Source: Mycobacterium terramassiliense
Lineage (GTDB): Bacteria; Actinomycetota; Actinomycetes; Mycobacteriales; Mycobacteriaceae
Assembly (NCBI RefSeq): GCF_900157385.1
Contig: NZ_LT717699.1
Span: 764,603 to 828,602, forward strand
Direction: 5' to 3'
Length of the DNA stretch: 64,000 bases
The translations under genes and the position numbers were made by a program. Positions within the stretch are counted from its first letter, which is position 1; each line of letters starts with the position of its first letter. Under the pieces are notes generated by a model that saw nothing but the letters and a program-made list of their open reading frames with translations, was not told the origin of the DNA and did no database searches. Positions 16,877 to 28,197 of the stretch are shown here, one piece after another.

Positions 16877-18196
16877 TCAGGGGCAGATCCCCACCCACAT
16901 CGGGTCATCCACCAACTGCGAGCAGCGGGTTACCAAACCCCGCACCGACTGCTCGGTATTGACCGCAGCGAGGATTTGGGAGAGCGCAAAAAAGACGATC
17001 GCGACTGCGAACCAGACCCGGGTTCCCCTGGTGGCGGGTCGGCTGGATTCAGGTTGGCGGCCCGCGTAGAGCAGATAGACCACGCCCACATCGAACGAGA
17101 TCGCTATCCACCAGCGCGTCCAATCGGCTGAGGTTGCGAAAACCGGAAGCAACAACAGCGTCGCCACGGTCACCCACGAAAGCCAGCCCTGCACAGCTTG
17201 GCGAAATCGTCCGAAGGGTGCGCCGGAGATTCCCCTGACGACAAGCATCGTCAGCGCGAGGATCACGATCCCCGCCATTGTCGACATGATCAAAGGGCCC
17301 CAACCAATCTGGTCGGGTCCGATGAAAGGAGTCTTTCTTGTCGTGACGGTGATGAAGCGACAAGTCCAGTCGTGATAGTCCACGTAGGCGTGTTCGCCGG
17401 TCGGCGCCGGGCCGGGCGCCCAGCGAACGGGGCCGTGCGGCAACCGGGCACATTGCGACGACACGTCCCGCCGCCGCAGCAGCGCTATCGCCAGCGCGAC
17501 GACCAAGCCGGGAGCCACGGCGAGCATTGCGCTGCGCCGCCGGATTGTGGTGGAACTGCGCGCCAGCACCGCAATTGCCAGGATCGCGCCGAGCGCCAGC
17601 AGAAAGGGAACCGCCTCGTGGATCAGCGTCAGCACCGCGATCGCGGCGCCGTAAATGCCGCTCGCGACTGGCAGCGATCGGTCCCTTTTCGCTGAGGCGA
17701 GCACCACCGCGAACACGGCCAGCGCCGCCTCGCCAAGAAGGTCGGGCGTTGGCAAAACCAGGGCGTGCACAACGCCCAACGGCAGCACCGGGGTGAGCAG
17801 CGCCAGCATCAGCCGCCGTTCCGAGCGGCCGAATCTGACCGCCACCGTCCACGCCACCGCCGCGATGCCGACTCCGAACACCGTTGGCACCAACCAGCGC
17901 AGAACCAACAGGCCGCCGAAGTAGAGGTCGGCCGGGAACAGGTTCAGAATCTCGCCGCCGAGCCCCCGCCTGACGAAGCCTTGGCTGTAATCGACGGCGT
18001 AGTACGGGAAGAACTGCAGATTGGGTTCGTACACGCTCGCGAAGACAACCCACGACGCCACATAGAGCAGCACAAGCAGCCCGACGATCGCGTACCCGAG
18101 TCGGCGCCGGGTACTCGGCTCGTCCGACGGCGGAGCCGCTGGTGGTTCTTCGGTTACGACCGGACGACCGGCACCGAATTTTGCTTCAGGGCTCAT
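16877..18196 (-). CDS. Polytopic membrane protein of unknown function
   Basis: The predicted 439-residue protein has about ten hydrophobic segments. The first (GYAIVGLLVLLYVASWVVFA) is followed by an external loop with AVDYSQGFVRRGLGGEI. That Y-x-GF-x-RRGL-x-G type sequence recurs in large uncharacterised bacterial membrane proteins, but I know of no assigned activity. The overall topology recalls GT-C type glycosyltransferases or lipid-linked sugar handling proteins, which is only a structural impression. I chose the ATG at 18196, 8 nt after AAGGG and 44 bp downstream of the FAAL-PKS stop; the open frame from 18259 would overlap that gene. It follows the FAAL-PKS in the same orientation and may be co-transcribed with it. 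Confidence 0.7.
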   Translation of the reverse strand: MSPEAKFGAGRPVVTEEPPAAPPSDEPSTRRRLGYAIVGLLVLLYVASWVVFASVYEPNLQFFPYYAVDYSQGFVRRGLGGEILNLFPADLYFGGLLVLRWLVPTVFGVGIAAVAWTVAVRFGRSERRLMLALLTPVLPLGVVHALVLPTPDLLGEAALAVFAVVLASAKRDRSLPVASGIYGAAIAVLTLIHEAVPFLLALGAILAIAVLARSSTTIRRRSAMLAVAPGLVVALAIALLRRRDVSSQCARLPHGPVRWAPGPAPTGEHAYVDYHDWTCRFITVTTRKTPFIGPDQIGWGPLIMSTMAGIVILALTMLVVRGISGAPFGRFRQAVQGWLSWVTVATLLLLPVFATSADWTRWWIAISFDVGVVYLLYAGRQPESSRPATRGTRVWFAVAIVFFALSQILAAVNTEQSVRGLVTRCSQLVDDPMWVGICP

Positions 18197-18239
18197 GCCG
18201 CAGCCCTTGACAGGGGACCGGCCGCACGAAAGGTCAAGG

Positions 18240-21200
18240 TCAGCAATCGATTTCTGCAATCAGATCGAATTCGGCGAACGTACGCGACACCATCTCCCGG
18301 AGCTCATCCTGGGTGTTTTCCCGGCCGAGAACATATGCGGAGATTCTGAAAAAGATCTTCCCGCGGCTGCGCCCCGAACCCACGAAGAGTTGCCCACCGA
18401 TGTGAGCGAGTGTGCTTTTCTTGATGTCGGGTTCGATGGATCTCAGGTACGCATAGTCGGCGTCGGTGCCGTCGGGCCGGTTTACCGCAGGCGACAGGTC
18501 ACCGACGTTGGAGACGGTGACCGGTTGGCTGGCGCCCCCCGCCGCCATCGCCGCCAGCCTTCTGTTCAACCGCCTCGGCACCAACGGCGCCAGTGGGAAT
18601 GTCGACAGATACTCCTCGTCCGGGTTCTTCATCGCCGCGAGGATTGCCCGCGTGATCTTGGCGTGGGTGTCCCCGAGGTCCGTCGCCGCGTGCGTCGGGT
18701 CGACCGCGACGTCGACCACGGTGAGCGCATTGCCGCGGGTATCGTTCTCCGTCCGCAGCGTCACCGGGAATCGCAGGGTGACCGTTCCGTCGTCATGAAC
18801 GCGCCCCGCCCGCACCGCGAGTCTGCTCGCGACCGCTGCTACGAGCGAGTTGCTGCTCGCGCCAAGGCTTTTCGCGCGAGCGTCCCAGTCCGCCAGGTCG
18901 ATGAACGCGGTCAGGGCGGGCACCTCGACCACCTGATCGTCGTCGGCGGTCCGAGGGGGCGGCGGCGCCGCTTTGACCGATGAGGTGAATTGCTTGCGGT
19001 CGGGCCAGATCTTTCCGGCGGCGGAGGAGAAGGCCTTCGCTATTGCGGGCAGTTCCTTGGCGGTTTGCCGCAGGTCCTCACGCACCGCGTGCCTGCGGGT
19101 GCGCGATCCCGCGGGCGGATAACCGAAGTCGCGTGTCCTGCCCTCGGCCGCGTCGGCTATGGCCTGGCCGAGCCCGATCCCGTCGACGAGCGTGTGCGAC
19201 ACCACCAGACTTATCGCGGCCCCACCGTCCTCGAGCGGAAGTAGCCCGAGATGCCAGCCGGGTCCCCACTCGGGATCAATGGGCAGGCGTGCCCGCTCGT
19301 CGAGCCAGGCGCTCACGTCGGCGCGCGGCCGCGGCGTCGCGTCGATGTCGAGGTCGGCCGAATCCGGGGCGAGGACCCAGCGATCACGCGCGAACCCCAA
19401 CGGAGACCGTTCGATCCTGCGCCCCAGCAACCCGCGCCCGAGATTGCGGTGAAAGCGCCGTAACGCATCGACGTCGACGGCATGGTCGTACAGCCACGTG
19501 AACTGAGTCAGCGTGTCGTGCACCGCTCGCATCGCGAGAAATATCGCTTGATCCACGTATGCGAGCCTGTTGTCGACCGGCTCAACGCCATTCGTGCTGA
19601 CCTGGGCCGCCGGGGCGGCGGGCGCGGGGGCGGTGTCGGTGAGTAGGTCGGCCAGGTGGGCGGCGAGCGTGGCCGGCGTGGGGTGGTCGAGGGCCACGGT
19701 TGCCGGCAGGGCCAGGCCGGTGTGTTGGTTGAGGGTGTTGCGCAGTTCCAGGGCGGTCAGCGAGTCGATGCCCAGGTCTTTGAACGGGCGGTCGGGATCG
19801 AGGCCCGCCGGGTCCGGGTGGGCCAACACGGTGGCGGTGGTGGTGGCGACCATCGCGGTGAGAGCGCGGAGTTGCTGTTCGGGCGTTTGAGTGGCGAGCT
19901 GCGCCCGCAGATTGCGGGCGCTGGCCGCGCTGGCGCGGGGGCGGCTGGTGGTAAGCGTCGACAGGATCGAGGGCAGGGCGCCGTTGCGGGCTTGGCGGGT
20001 CAACGCGGCGACGTTGAAGGGGCTGGCCAGGACGTTGGACCGTTGACTGCTGAGTGCGGCGTCGAAGAGGGCCAGGCCGTGTTCGTTGGTGATGGGCGTC
20101 AGGCCGGTGCCGGCGAGCCGGGTCAGGTCGCCGGTGGTGAGGTGGGCGGTCATCCCGGACGGGGTCTGCCAGTAACCCCAGGCCACGCTGGTGGCCGCGC
20201 GTTGGGTGTGGTGGCGGTGGCGGGCCAGCGCGTCCAGGAAGGCGTTGGCGGCGGCGTAATTGGCCTGCCCGGGGCTGCCCAGGATGCCGGCCGCCGAGGA
20301 GAACAACACGAACGCGGCCAGGTCGCGGTCGGCGGTGAGGCGATGCAGATGCCAGGCGGCGTCGGCCTTGGCGGCCAGGACCGCACCGAGCTGGTCGGCG
20401 GTCATGTCGCTCACCGCGGCGTCCTCCAGCAGCCCGGCGGCGTGGACGACGGCGGTCAAAGGATGCTGCGGGGGAACGCTGTCCAGCGCCGCGCTCAGGT
20501 CGGCGGGGTTGCTGGTGTCGCAGGCGGTGATGGTGACCTGCGCGCCCAGCTGGGCCAGGCGTTGGTGCAGTTCGCCCGCCCCGGCAGCGTCGGGCCCGCT
20601 GCGCGACAGCAGCAGCAGGTGCTTGATGCCGTAGTGGGTGATGAGGTGTTCGGCGAACAGCGCCCCCAGCATGCCGGTGCCCCCGGTGATCAGCGCCGTA
20701 CCCTCGGGGTCCAACACCGGTTGCGGGATCAGCACGATCTTTCCGGTATGCATCCCTTGGCTCATGTCGCGGAAGGCTTGCGGCGCGTTGACCAGCCCGT
20801 AGCTGGTGGTGGGCAACGGCCGCAGCGCACCGGCGGCGAACAGCTGCAGCAGCGCCGCCCACGCCGGCTGCAGGGATTCCGATGCGGCACTGGACAAGTC
20901 GTAGACGCGGTAGTCGACCCCGGGATGGGCCGCGGCGATCTCGGCGGGCACCCGGATGTCGGTCTTGCCGATCTCGACGAACCTGCCGCCGCGGGGCAGC
21001 AACTGCAGCGAGGCGTCGACAAAGTCCCCGGCCAGGCTGTTGAGCACCACATCCATGCCTTGGCCGTCGGTGGCCGCCTTGAACGTGTCGACGAAATCCA
21101 GCGTGCGCGACGACGCGATATGCGAGGCGTCGATGCCCAGCCCGGTCAGCACGTGCTGTTTGTCGGGGTGCGCGGTGGCGAACACCTCGGCACCCAGGTG

Positions 21201-24200
21201 CCGGGCGATCTGGATCGCGGCCTGACCCACCCCGCCGGCGCCGGCGTGGATGAGCACCCGCTGCCCCGCCGCCAGCCCGGCGATCTCCACCAGGCAGACG
21301 TAGGCGGTCAGATACACGATCGGCGCCGAGGCGGCCTGGGTGAACGACCAGCCGGCCGGAACCGCCACCACCATCGCCTCGTCGGTGATCGCGGTGGGCG
21401 CAAACGCGTTATGCGGAAACAGCCCCATCACCGCATCCCCGACACGCACCGACGTCCCGGGCCCGGCCTCCAGCACCACCCCGGCGGCCTCGCTGCCCAT
21501 GCCGTCATCGGCGATGGCGCCCAACGCCACCACCACATCACGGAAGTTCAGCCCGGCCGCGCGCACCTGCACGCGAATCTGCCCCGCCGCCAGCGCGTCC
21601 GGCGCCTCGGTGGGCAACAACGCCAGATTGGCCAGATCACCCTTGCGGCTGGTCCCCAACTGCCAATCGGGCCCACCCGGCGCCGCCAGGATCGGCGTGC
21701 GGGCCAGCCGCGGAACGTGGACAACACCCTTGCGCACGGCCAGCTGCGGCTCACCGGCCGGTCGCGCCACAACGATCGCCGACAGCTTGTCCTGGCTGGC
21801 GGCGAAGCCATCGGTGTCCAGCAACGTGATGCGCTCGGGATGCTCGTTCTGGGCGGTGTGGATCAGCGCCCACGCCGCCGCGTGCGCCGCATCGGGGACC
21901 CCGTCAAAAGCGCTCACGCCGACCGCATTTCGGGTGACGACCACCAAATGCGCGTGCGCGGCATCGGACCGGGCCAGCCAACCCTGCAACTGAGCCAACA
22001 CCTCACGGGCCAGGCTGTGCGCCTGCCGCAGCGGATCGGCCGCGTCTTCTGCCCCGGGCAGGAGCCAGATCACCACCTCCGGACACGGGGTCACGGTCGC
22101 CAGGTCGGTGTGGATCGGGCCCTTTCGCAGGGCGGCGGGGAGTTGGTCGGGTGAGCCGGTGACAACCGCCCACTCGGGGGCGGTGGCGGCCGCCGGCGAG
22201 GTGTCGAGCAAGGGTGGCCAGCTCAGTTGGAACACGCTGTCGCGCAGTCCGGTCGCAGCGGTCAGTTGCGCGCCGAGGTCGGGCAGTTCACGCAGGGTGA
22301 TCGTGCGGATGGTGATCACCGGCGCGCCGGTGGGGTCGGTGGCGTGCAGCTCGTACGTGTCGTCGGCGGTGGCGCTCAGCCGGACGTGCAGCTGGGTGGC
22401 CGCGGTGGCGTACAGGGTGATCCCGCTGAACGCGTACGGAAGCCGCAGCGACGCCGAGTCGGCCGCAGCGGTCTGGTCCGACACGGATGCCATCGCGTGC
22501 AGGGCGGCGTCGAGCAGGGCGGGGTGGATGCCGTAGCCGGCGACATCGGTCCCGGCGGGCAACGACACCTCGGCGTAGACGACATCAGGCCGGGCCGGGT
22601 CGGTGCCGATGCCCCGCAGCGACCGGAACGGTCCGCTGTAGCCGTAACCCCGCTGGGACAACGCCTCGTAGAAGTCGTCCTGGTCGAGCGCCGCGACACC
22701 CGGCGCCGGCAGGGTCGGCGGTGTGGCGGGCTGCTGGGAGCTCAGCTCGCCGCTGGCGTGCAGAGTCCACACGCCGGAGTGGCCACCGGTGCGCGAGTGC
22801 ACGCTGAACGCACGCCGCCCGCCGTCCTCGGCCGAATGCACGGCGATCTGCAGATCGGTGGGCGTGGCGTCGGACAGCCGCATCGGGCTATGGAGCACCA
22901 GTTCGTCGATGACCGGGCAGCCGGTGTATTCCCCGGCCTGCAACACGACATCGATGAACCCGGTCGCGGGGAACAGCACGGTGCCGTGGACTTGGTGGCC
23001 GCGCAACCAGCCCTGAGTGGCCGTCGACAACCGACCGGTCAACACGACCTGGTCCTGGTCGGCAAGGTCGACCACCGCACCCAGCAGCGGATGCTCGGCC
23101 CGGTCCTGGCCGAGCCCGGAAGCGTCGCCGGTCGATGTGGGATTCAGCCAGTAGCGGCGGTGCTCGAAGGGGTAGGTGGGCAGCTCGATGGTGCGGGCGT
23201 GGGGATACAGGGCCGACCATGACGGGCTGTGGCCGTGGTTGTGCAGGTGGGCCAGGGCGGTGGCCAGGTTGTCTTGGTCGGGATGGTCGCGGTGCAGCGT
23301 GGTGATCACCGCGGACTGGGTCCGTCCCGTGGCCTGGGCCAGGGTGTCGGTGATCGCCGGGGCCAACACCGGGTGCGGGGAGAGTTCCACGAACGTGCAC
23401 TCGCCGTCGGCCAGGCGCTCGACCACCCGGTCGTGGAATCCGACCGGCTCGCGCAGGTTGCGATACCAGTAGTCGGCGCCCATCGTCGTGGTGTCGAGCG
23501 GATCGGCCGAAAGCGCCTGTCCCACTGTCGAATACAGCGGGATGCTGGAGGGCATTGGAGTCAGGTCGGCCAGCTCGTCGAGCAGGCGCTCCCGGAGCGG
23601 TTCGACGTGGGCCGAGTGCGAGGCGTAATCGACCGCGATCTGCCGGATGTGCAGGCCGTCGCGATCGCCGGCCGCGGTGAACTCCTCCAGCGCGGCGGGG
23701 TCGCCGCTGATGATGGTGTGCGAGGGGCCGTTGACCGTGGCGATGCAGAGCGCGTCGCCCCAGGGTTGCAGGCGCGGCCGCAGGTCGTCGGCGGCCAGCA
23801 GGACCGATGCCATGGCGCCGGTCCCACCCAAGGCGCCGAGCGCTTGGCTGCGCAGCGCCACCACCTTGGCGGCCTCGGGTAGGGGCAGCACCCCGGCGAT
23901 GTAGGCCGCGGCGATCTCGCCCTGGGAGTGGCCGATCACGGCGTCGGGAACGATGCCGTCGCCCCTCAACACCTCCGCGAGCGAGACCATCATGGTGAAC
24001 AGCACCGGCTGCACGACGTCGACGCGGTCCAGCGCCGGGGCGCCCGGGTTCTGACACAAGACGTCGCGCACCGACCAGTCGGTGAAGGGGCGCAGCGCGT
24101 CGTCACAGGCATCGACGGTGGCGGCGAAGACGGGGTGGTGCTCGTAGAGCTCGCGCCCCATCCCGGGGTATTGGCCGCCCTGGCCGGGCAGCACGAACAC

Positions 24201-27200
24201 GATCTTGCCGTGCGGCTGGGCCAGGTAGTGGTGGCTGACCAGCTGCGGATGGGGTTGGCCGGTCCGCAGCGCATCCAGCGCATCCAGAAGCTCTTTGCGT
24301 GGATCGGCGCTGTGCGCCGGCGCGGTGATCGCCGCCCGATACGAGTGATGGGTCCGCGTGGTGGCCAGGCTGTAGGCCACGTCGGTCAGATCCAGGTCGG
24401 GGTGGTCGACCAGGTGCTGGTGCAACCGGTCGGCCTGCGCGCTCAACGCCGTCGGGGTGCGCGCCGACACCGGCCACATCAACAGCCCGAACTCGGCGCC
24501 GTCATCGCTTTGTTCGGCCGGTGCCGGCGTGGGGGCTTGTTGCAGGATCAGGTGCGCGTTGGTGCCGCTGATCCCGAAGGACGAGACCGCCGCGGTGCGG
24601 GCATGATCCGTGTGCGGCCAGGGCACCGCCTCGGTCAGCAGGCGCACGGTGCCGGCCGACCAGTCGACGTGCGGACTGGGCCGATCGACGTTCAGCGTCG
24701 GGGGGAGAGTGTCGTGATTGAGGGCCTCGATCATCTTGATCATCCCGGCCACCCCGGCGGCGGCCTGGGTGTGCCCGATGTTGGATTTGATCGACCCCAG
24801 CCACAACGGGTGCTCGGCACTACGGGCGGTGCCGTAGGTGGCGATCAGCGCGCCGGCCTCGATCGGGTCGCCCAGACTGGTGCCGGTGCCGTGCGCCTCG
24901 ACGACGTCGACCTGATCCAGCGCGATGCCGGCGTTGGCCGCGGCCTGGGTGATGACGCGCTGTTGGGCGGGCCCGTTGGGGGCGGTCAGCCCGTTCGACG
25001 CGCCGTCCTGGTTGATCGCCGATCCCGCGATGACCGCCAGCACCGGGTGGTGGTTGCGCTGGGCGTCGCTGAGCCGCTCCAGCACCAACACAGCGGCGCC
25101 CTCGCCCCAGCCCGTGCCATCGGCGTTGGCGGAGAAGGCTTTACACCGCCCGTCGGCGGCCAGCCCACGCTGCCGGGCGAACTCGGTGAAGATGGTCGGG
25201 GTGGTCATCACCGTCACACCACCGGCCAACGCCAGGGCCGACTCGCCCTTGAGCAACGATTCACAGGCCCAGTGCGTGGCCACCAGCGACGACGAGCACG
25301 CCGTGTCGACGGTGACGGCCGGGCCCTGCAACCCCAGCGCGTAGGCGACTCGACCGGAGACCACGCTCGTGGATGAACCGGTCAGGCCGTATCCCTCCGC
25401 GCTGTCGGAACCGCCAGCGCCGTAGGTTTGTGACCAGGCCCCGACGAACACCCCGGTCTCCGAACCCGCCAACGCGGTGGGATCAAGGCGGGCGGATTCC
25501 AGCGCTTCCCAGCAGACCTCCAGCAGCAGTCGCTGCTGAGGGTCCATGGTCTGGGCCTCGCGGGCGGAGATCCCGAAGAAATCGGCGTCAAAGCCGGCCA
25601 CGTCCGTCACAAAACCGCCGGCACGCGTGTAGGTCTTGCCGACCGCGTCGGGGTCGGGGTCAAACAGGTCCGCCAGGTTCCAGCCCCGGTCGGCGGGGAA
25701 TTCCCCCAGCGCGTCGACGCCGCCGGCCACCAAATCCCACAGCGCCGCAGGTGAATTCACCCCACCCGGGAACCGGCACGCCATCCCGACCACGGCGATC
25801 GGCTCGTCCACCCGCGCCTGCGCGCCCGTCGACGCGGCGGCCGGGGATGACCCGCCCAGCAACTGACTCAGGTAAGTGGCCAACTCGTCTGGGCTGGGAT
25901 AGTCGAAGGCCAGTGTGAGCGGCAAGTCCAGTTCGGTGACCGTTTTCAGCCGGTCGAGCAACTCGGTGGCCTTCACCGAGTCGAACCCGAGGTCCTGGAA
26001 GCTCAGCTCGGGGTCGATGTGTTGAGCGTTGGGGCGGCCCAACACCGACGCCGCCTGCGAGCACACCTCCGCGACCAGCAGGTCATGCTGTTGCCGGCTC
26101 AGCGTGCGCAGGCGTTGGGCCAATCCCGAGTCCGCCTCGGCGGCATCGACTTTCTGCGGCTTCGGCGCCTGGATTGGCTCGTCCAAGCGGGCGAACTCGT
26201 CACGCAGGTACAGCTGTACGCAGTCCCGTCGCCTGACCTTGCCGCTGGTGGTGAGGGGAATCGAACCGGCTTGCACCAGAACGAGATCCGCCACGCTCAG
26301 ACCGTGCGCCTTGGATATCGCCGCGGTGATATCGCGCCGCACGGCGGCTATCCGCTGCGCCGCAGCCTCTTCGGATTCGTCCCGCTTCTTGACTTCGACG
26401 ATGGTGACGAGTTGATCGGCGCCGTCACCGTTGGCAACCGCGATGGCCACGCAGCGGCCGTGGGTGATCTCCTGGATCGTCGCCTCGATGTCGTCGGGGG
26501 CGTGGTTGCGCCCGTAGACGATCAGGATGTCTTTGATGCGGCCCTTGATGAACAGCTCGCCGTCGGAAAAGAAGCCCAAATCTCCGGTTCTCAGCCACGG
26601 CCCTTCGGGGGTGCCGACCGACGGGCCGACAAGCGTTGCGCCGAAGGTGCGTGCGGTCTCCTCGGGTTTCTGCCAGTAGCCGTCGGCCACGTTGTCGCCG
26701 TGCACCCAGATCTCGCCGACCGTTCCCGCCGCACACTCGATGCCGGTTTCGGGGTCGACGATGCGCACGGTCGGCGACGGCGGCATGCCGTAACTGACCA
26801 GCGGCATACCTTCCCCGGCCCCGCACCGCTTCGCGTGGCCGGCGGTCAGTTCCTCGGATTCGAAACTCACGATCTCCGGTGGATGGCCCGATTCGCGGGT
26901 CGCCACGAACACCACTGTTTCCGCCAGCCCATAGGAAGGCCGCAAAGCGTCGGGGCGGAGGTTGAAGCGGGCGAACCGCTCGGCAAAGCGCCGCATCGTC
27001 GACGGTTGTACGCGTTCGGCGCCGTTGAGGATGTGGCGCACGTCGCCGAGGTCGAGCCCGGCCAGGTCGTCGTCCGACGTCTTCAGCGCCGCCAATTCGA
27101 ACGCGACGTTGGGCCCCGCCGAAAACGCGCGAGTGTTGCTGGCCATCAACTGGATCCACCGCGCCGGTCGCTGCAGGAAGAACATCGGGCTCGTCACCAC

Positions 27201-27908
27201 CGCGCGCAGTCCCGCCAACACCGGAAGGACGATGCCCACGATCAGACCCATGTCATGAAAGAACGGCAACCACGACACGACGGTGGCGTCGGGGGGAGGG
27301 GTACCGCCGTAATAGGCGGCAATGATCTGCTGGAAATTGGCCTCAATGTTCTTGTGCGAGATCACGACTCCGGCGGGCGTTCGCGTCGACCCGGACGTGT
27401 ATTGCAGATACGCGATGTCTGGCGGGTTTTCGGGCTCGGCGAAAGGACCGGGCTCGGCGTCGAGGTCCAGCAGATCAAGCTCGACGATGGACGACCGGGA
27501 TTCGGCGGGCTGCGCCGAAAGGTAGTTTGCGATGCTTCCCGCGAGAGCGGATGTGGTGAGAATGACCGAAGGCGAGGCGTCGGCCAGGACCGCGCTCACC
27601 CGTTCGTCGGTGGCACCACCCAGCGGTTCCGACAGCGGCACCGCGATCTGCCCGGCCTGCAGCGCGCCGAGAAACCCGGCGACGTAGTCGAGTCCCTGGG
27701 GCGCCGATATCACCACGCGATCACCGATTGAACCGCGGGATTTGAGCTCGCGCGCGACGTTGAGCGATCGCCGATACAGCTGCGACCACGTCAGGCTTTC
27801 GCCGACGCCGTTCCAGTCCTGCTGATAGTCGACAAACGTGTAGGCCGTCTCGTTCGGCCGCAGCCTGGCATGCTCCCGCAGGACGGCCGGGATGGACGAC
27901 TCAATCAC
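18240..27908 (-). CDS. FAAL-PKS-acyltransferase fusion megasynthase
   Basis: This single 3222-residue protein has the order FAAL (1-575; [38 protein letters not shown]), ACP1 (LGFDSVKA, Ser near 643), KS (705-1130; VDTACSSS near 869), AT (1245-1545; GHSQGE near 1326, then YASH), DH (HxxxGxxxxP in [10 protein letters not shown] near 1639), ER (NFRDVV near 2121; [11 protein letters not shown]), KR (TGGTGMLG near 2411; YAAANAF near 2554), ACP2 (LGIDSLTA near 2714) and a C-terminal condensation/WS-DGAT-like acyltransferase (2775-3222; SHTLVDG near 2906). The Gln in GHSQG and the YASH motif point to methylmalonyl-CoA. The fully reducing module would make alpha-methyl saturated units, like mycocerosic acid synthase. 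The start is a GTG with a weak ribosome site; the shared promoter-like element lies about 75-95 bp upstream. Confidence 0.9.
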   Translation of the reverse strand: MIESSIPAVLREHARLRPNETAYTFVDYQQDWNGVGESLTWSQLYRRSLNVARELKSRGSIGDRVVISAPQGLDYVAGFLGALQAGQIAVPLSEPLGGATDERVSAVLADASPSVILTTSALAGSIANYLSAQPAESRSSIVELDLLDLDAEPGPFAEPENPPDIAYLQYTSGSTRTPAGVVISHKNIEANFQQIIAAYYGGTPPPDATVVSWLPFFHDMGLIVGIVLPVLAGLRAVVTSPMFFLQRPARWIQLMASNTRAFSAGPNVAFELAALKTSDDDLAGLDLGDVRHILNGAERVQPSTMRRFAERFARFNLRPDALRPSYGLAETVVFVATRESGHPPEIVSFESEELTAGHAKRCGAGEGMPLVSYGMPPSPTVRIVDPETGIECAAGTVGEIWVHGDNVADGYWQKPEETARTFGATLVGPSVGTPEGPWLRTGDLGFFSDGELFIKGRIKDILIVYGRNHAPDDIEATIQEITHGRCVAIAVANGDGADQLVTIVEVKKRDESEEAAAQRIAAVRRDITAAISKAHGLSVADLVLVQAGSIPLTTSGKVRRRDCVQLYLRDEFARLDEPIQAPKPQKVDAAEADSGLAQRLRTLSRQQHDLLVAEVCSQAASVLGRPNAQHIDPELSFQDLGFDSVKATELLDRLKTVTELDLPLTLAFDYPSPDELATYLSQLLGGSSPAAASTGAQARVDEPIAVVGMACRFPGGVNSPAALWDLVAGGVDALGEFPADRGWNLADLFDPDPDAVGKTYTRAGGFVTDVAGFDADFFGISAREAQTMDPQQRLLLEVCWEALESARLDPTALAGSETGVFVGAWSQTYGAGGSDSAEGYGLTGSSTSVVSGRVAYALGLQGPAVTVDTACSSSLVATHWACESLLKGESALALAGGVTVMTTPTIFTEFARQRGLAADGRCKAFSANADGTGWGEGAAVLVLERLSDAQRNHHPVLAVIAGSAINQDGASNGLTAPNGPAQQRVITQAAANAGIALDQVDVVEAHGTGTSLGDPIEAGALIATYGTARSAEHPLWLGSIKSNIGHTQAAAGVAGMIKMIEALNHDTLPPTLNVDRPSPHVDWSAGTVRLLTEAVPWPHTDHARTAAVSSFGISGTNAHLILQQAPTPAPAEQSDDGAEFGLLMWPVSARTPTALSAQADRLHQHLVDHPDLDLTDVAYSLATTRTHHSYRAAITAPAHSADPRKELLDALDALRTGQPHPQLVSHHYLAQPHGKIVFVLPGQGGQYPGMGRELYEHHPVFAATVDACDDALRPFTDWSVRDVLCQNPGAPALDRVDVVQPVLFTMMVSLAEVLRGDGIVPDAVIGHSQGEIAAAYIAGVLPLPEAAKVVALRSQALGALGGTGAMASVLLAADDLRPRLQPWGDALCIATVNGPSHTIISGDPAALEEFTAAGDRDGLHIRQIAVDYASHSAHVEPLRERLLDELADLTPMPSSIPLYSTVGQALSADPLDTTTMGADYWYRNLREPVGFHDRVVERLADGECTFVELSPHPVLAPAITDTLAQATGRTQSAVITTLHRDHPDQDNLATALAHLHNHGHSPSWSALYPHARTIELPTYPFEHRRYWLNPTSTGDASGLGQDRAEHPLLGAVVDLADQDQVVLTGRLSTATQGWLRGHQVHGTVLFPATGFIDVVLQAGEYTGCPVIDELVLHSPMRLSDATPTDLQIAVHSAEDGGRRAFSVHSRTGGHSGVWTLHASGELSSQQPATPPTLPAPGVAALDQDDFYEALSQRGYGYSGPFRSLRGIGTDPARPDVVYAEVSLPAGTDVAGYGIHPALLDAALHAMASVSDQTAAADSASLRLPYAFSGITLYATAATQLHVRLSATADDTYELHATDPTGAPVITIRTITLRELPDLGAQLTAATGLRDSVFQLSWPPLLDTSPAAATAPEWAVVTGSPDQLPAALRKGPIHTDLATVTPCPEVVIWLLPGAEDAADPLRQAHSLAREVLAQLQGWLARSDAAHAHLVVVTRNAVGVSAFDGVPDAAHAAAWALIHTAQNEHPERITLLDTDGFAASQDKLSAIVVARPAGEPQLAVRKGVVHVPRLARTPILAAPGGPDWQLGTSRKGDLANLALLPTEAPDALAAGQIRVQVRAAGLNFRDVVVALGAIADDGMGSEAAGVVLEAGPGTSVRVGDAVMGLFPHNAFAPTAITDEAMVVAVPAGWSFTQAASAPIVYLTAYVCLVEIAGLAAGQRVLIHAGAGGVGQAAIQIARHLGAEVFATAHPDKQHVLTGLGIDASHIASSRTLDFVDTFKAATDGQGMDVVLNSLAGDFVDASLQLLPRGGRFVEIGKTDIRVPAEIAAAHPGVDYRVYDLSSAASESLQPAWAALLQLFAAGALRPLPTTSYGLVNAPQAFRDMSQGMHTGKIVLIPQPVLDPEGTALITGGTGMLGALFAEHLITHYGIKHLLLLSRSGPDAAGAGELHQRLAQLGAQVTITACDTSNPADLSAALDSVPPQHPLTAVVHAAGLLEDAAVSDMTADQLGAVLAAKADAAWHLHRLTADRDLAAFVLFSSAAGILGSPGQANYAAANAFLDALARHRHHTQRAATSVAWGYWQTPSGMTAHLTTGDLTRLAGTGLTPITNEHGLALFDAALSSQRSNVLASPFNVAALTRQARNGALPSILSTLTTSRPRASAASARNLRAQLATQTPEQQLRALTAMVATTTATVLAHPDPAGLDPDRPFKDLGIDSLTALELRNTLNQHTGLALPATVALDHPTPATLAAHLADLLTDTAPAPAAPAAQVSTNGVEPVDNRLAYVDQAIFLAMRAVHDTLTQFTWLYDHAVDVDALRRFHRNLGRGLLGRRIERSPLGFARDRWVLAPDSADLDIDATPRPRADVSAWLDERARLPIDPEWGPGWHLGLLPLEDGGAAISLVVSHTLVDGIGLGQAIADAAEGRTRDFGYPPAGSRTRRHAVREDLRQTAKELPAIAKAFSSAAGKIWPDRKQFTSSVKAAPPPPRTADDDQVVEVPALTAFIDLADWDARAKSLGASSNSLVAAVASRLAVRAGRVHDDGTVTLRFPVTLRTENDTRGNALTVVDVAVDPTHAATDLGDTHAKITRAILAAMKNPDEEYLSTFPLAPLVPRRLNRRLAAMAAGGASQPVTVSNVGDLSPAVNRPDGTDADYAYLRSIEPDIKKSTLAHIGGQLFVGSGRSRGKIFFRISAYVLGRENTQDELREMVSRTFAEFDLIAEIDC

Positions 27909-27980
27909 AGCGGGAGGCCACCATGAAAGAGGGCGGTGTGCTGCAAGATCGCCAACCTTAGGAGAAGAGGACGCGTTCCT

Positions 27981-28005
27981 CGAGTCGGGGAATTATTACA
28001 CACCC
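27981..28005 (-). promoter_or_regulatory. Conserved promoter-like element, copy D
   Basis: The minus-strand GTGTAATAATTCCCCGACT precedes the FAAL-PKS gene. It is a slightly diverged copy of the element at 9555, 14461 and 16737, and downstream a similar CGTCCTCTTC string is shared with copy B. The longer leader (about 75 nt) differs from the acyltransferase genes. The 27909-28197 intergenic region holds no other recognisable feature. Confidence 0.5.
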
Positions 28006-28197
28006 GTCCAATGCATTGGGTATGTTGGCGAATCATTACGTGATCGGGAGCCCCTGGCTGTCTGGGCTGTCCTAGAGCCGACGGAAGGCGGCCCTGTGTG
28101 AGGGTGAAAACCTGGACGTCATCCGTGGCTTCCCTGCCCACGCGAAGGTTCGCGGGAGCGCGTGGCCGCATCGATCCGAGCACCCGGAGGTGAGCCG

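Noticed and set aside
19656..22154. Plus-strand open frame of 832 codons opposite the FAAL-PKS
   Set aside because: Gly/Gln/Arg-rich antisense shadow of the ER-KR-ACP coding region.
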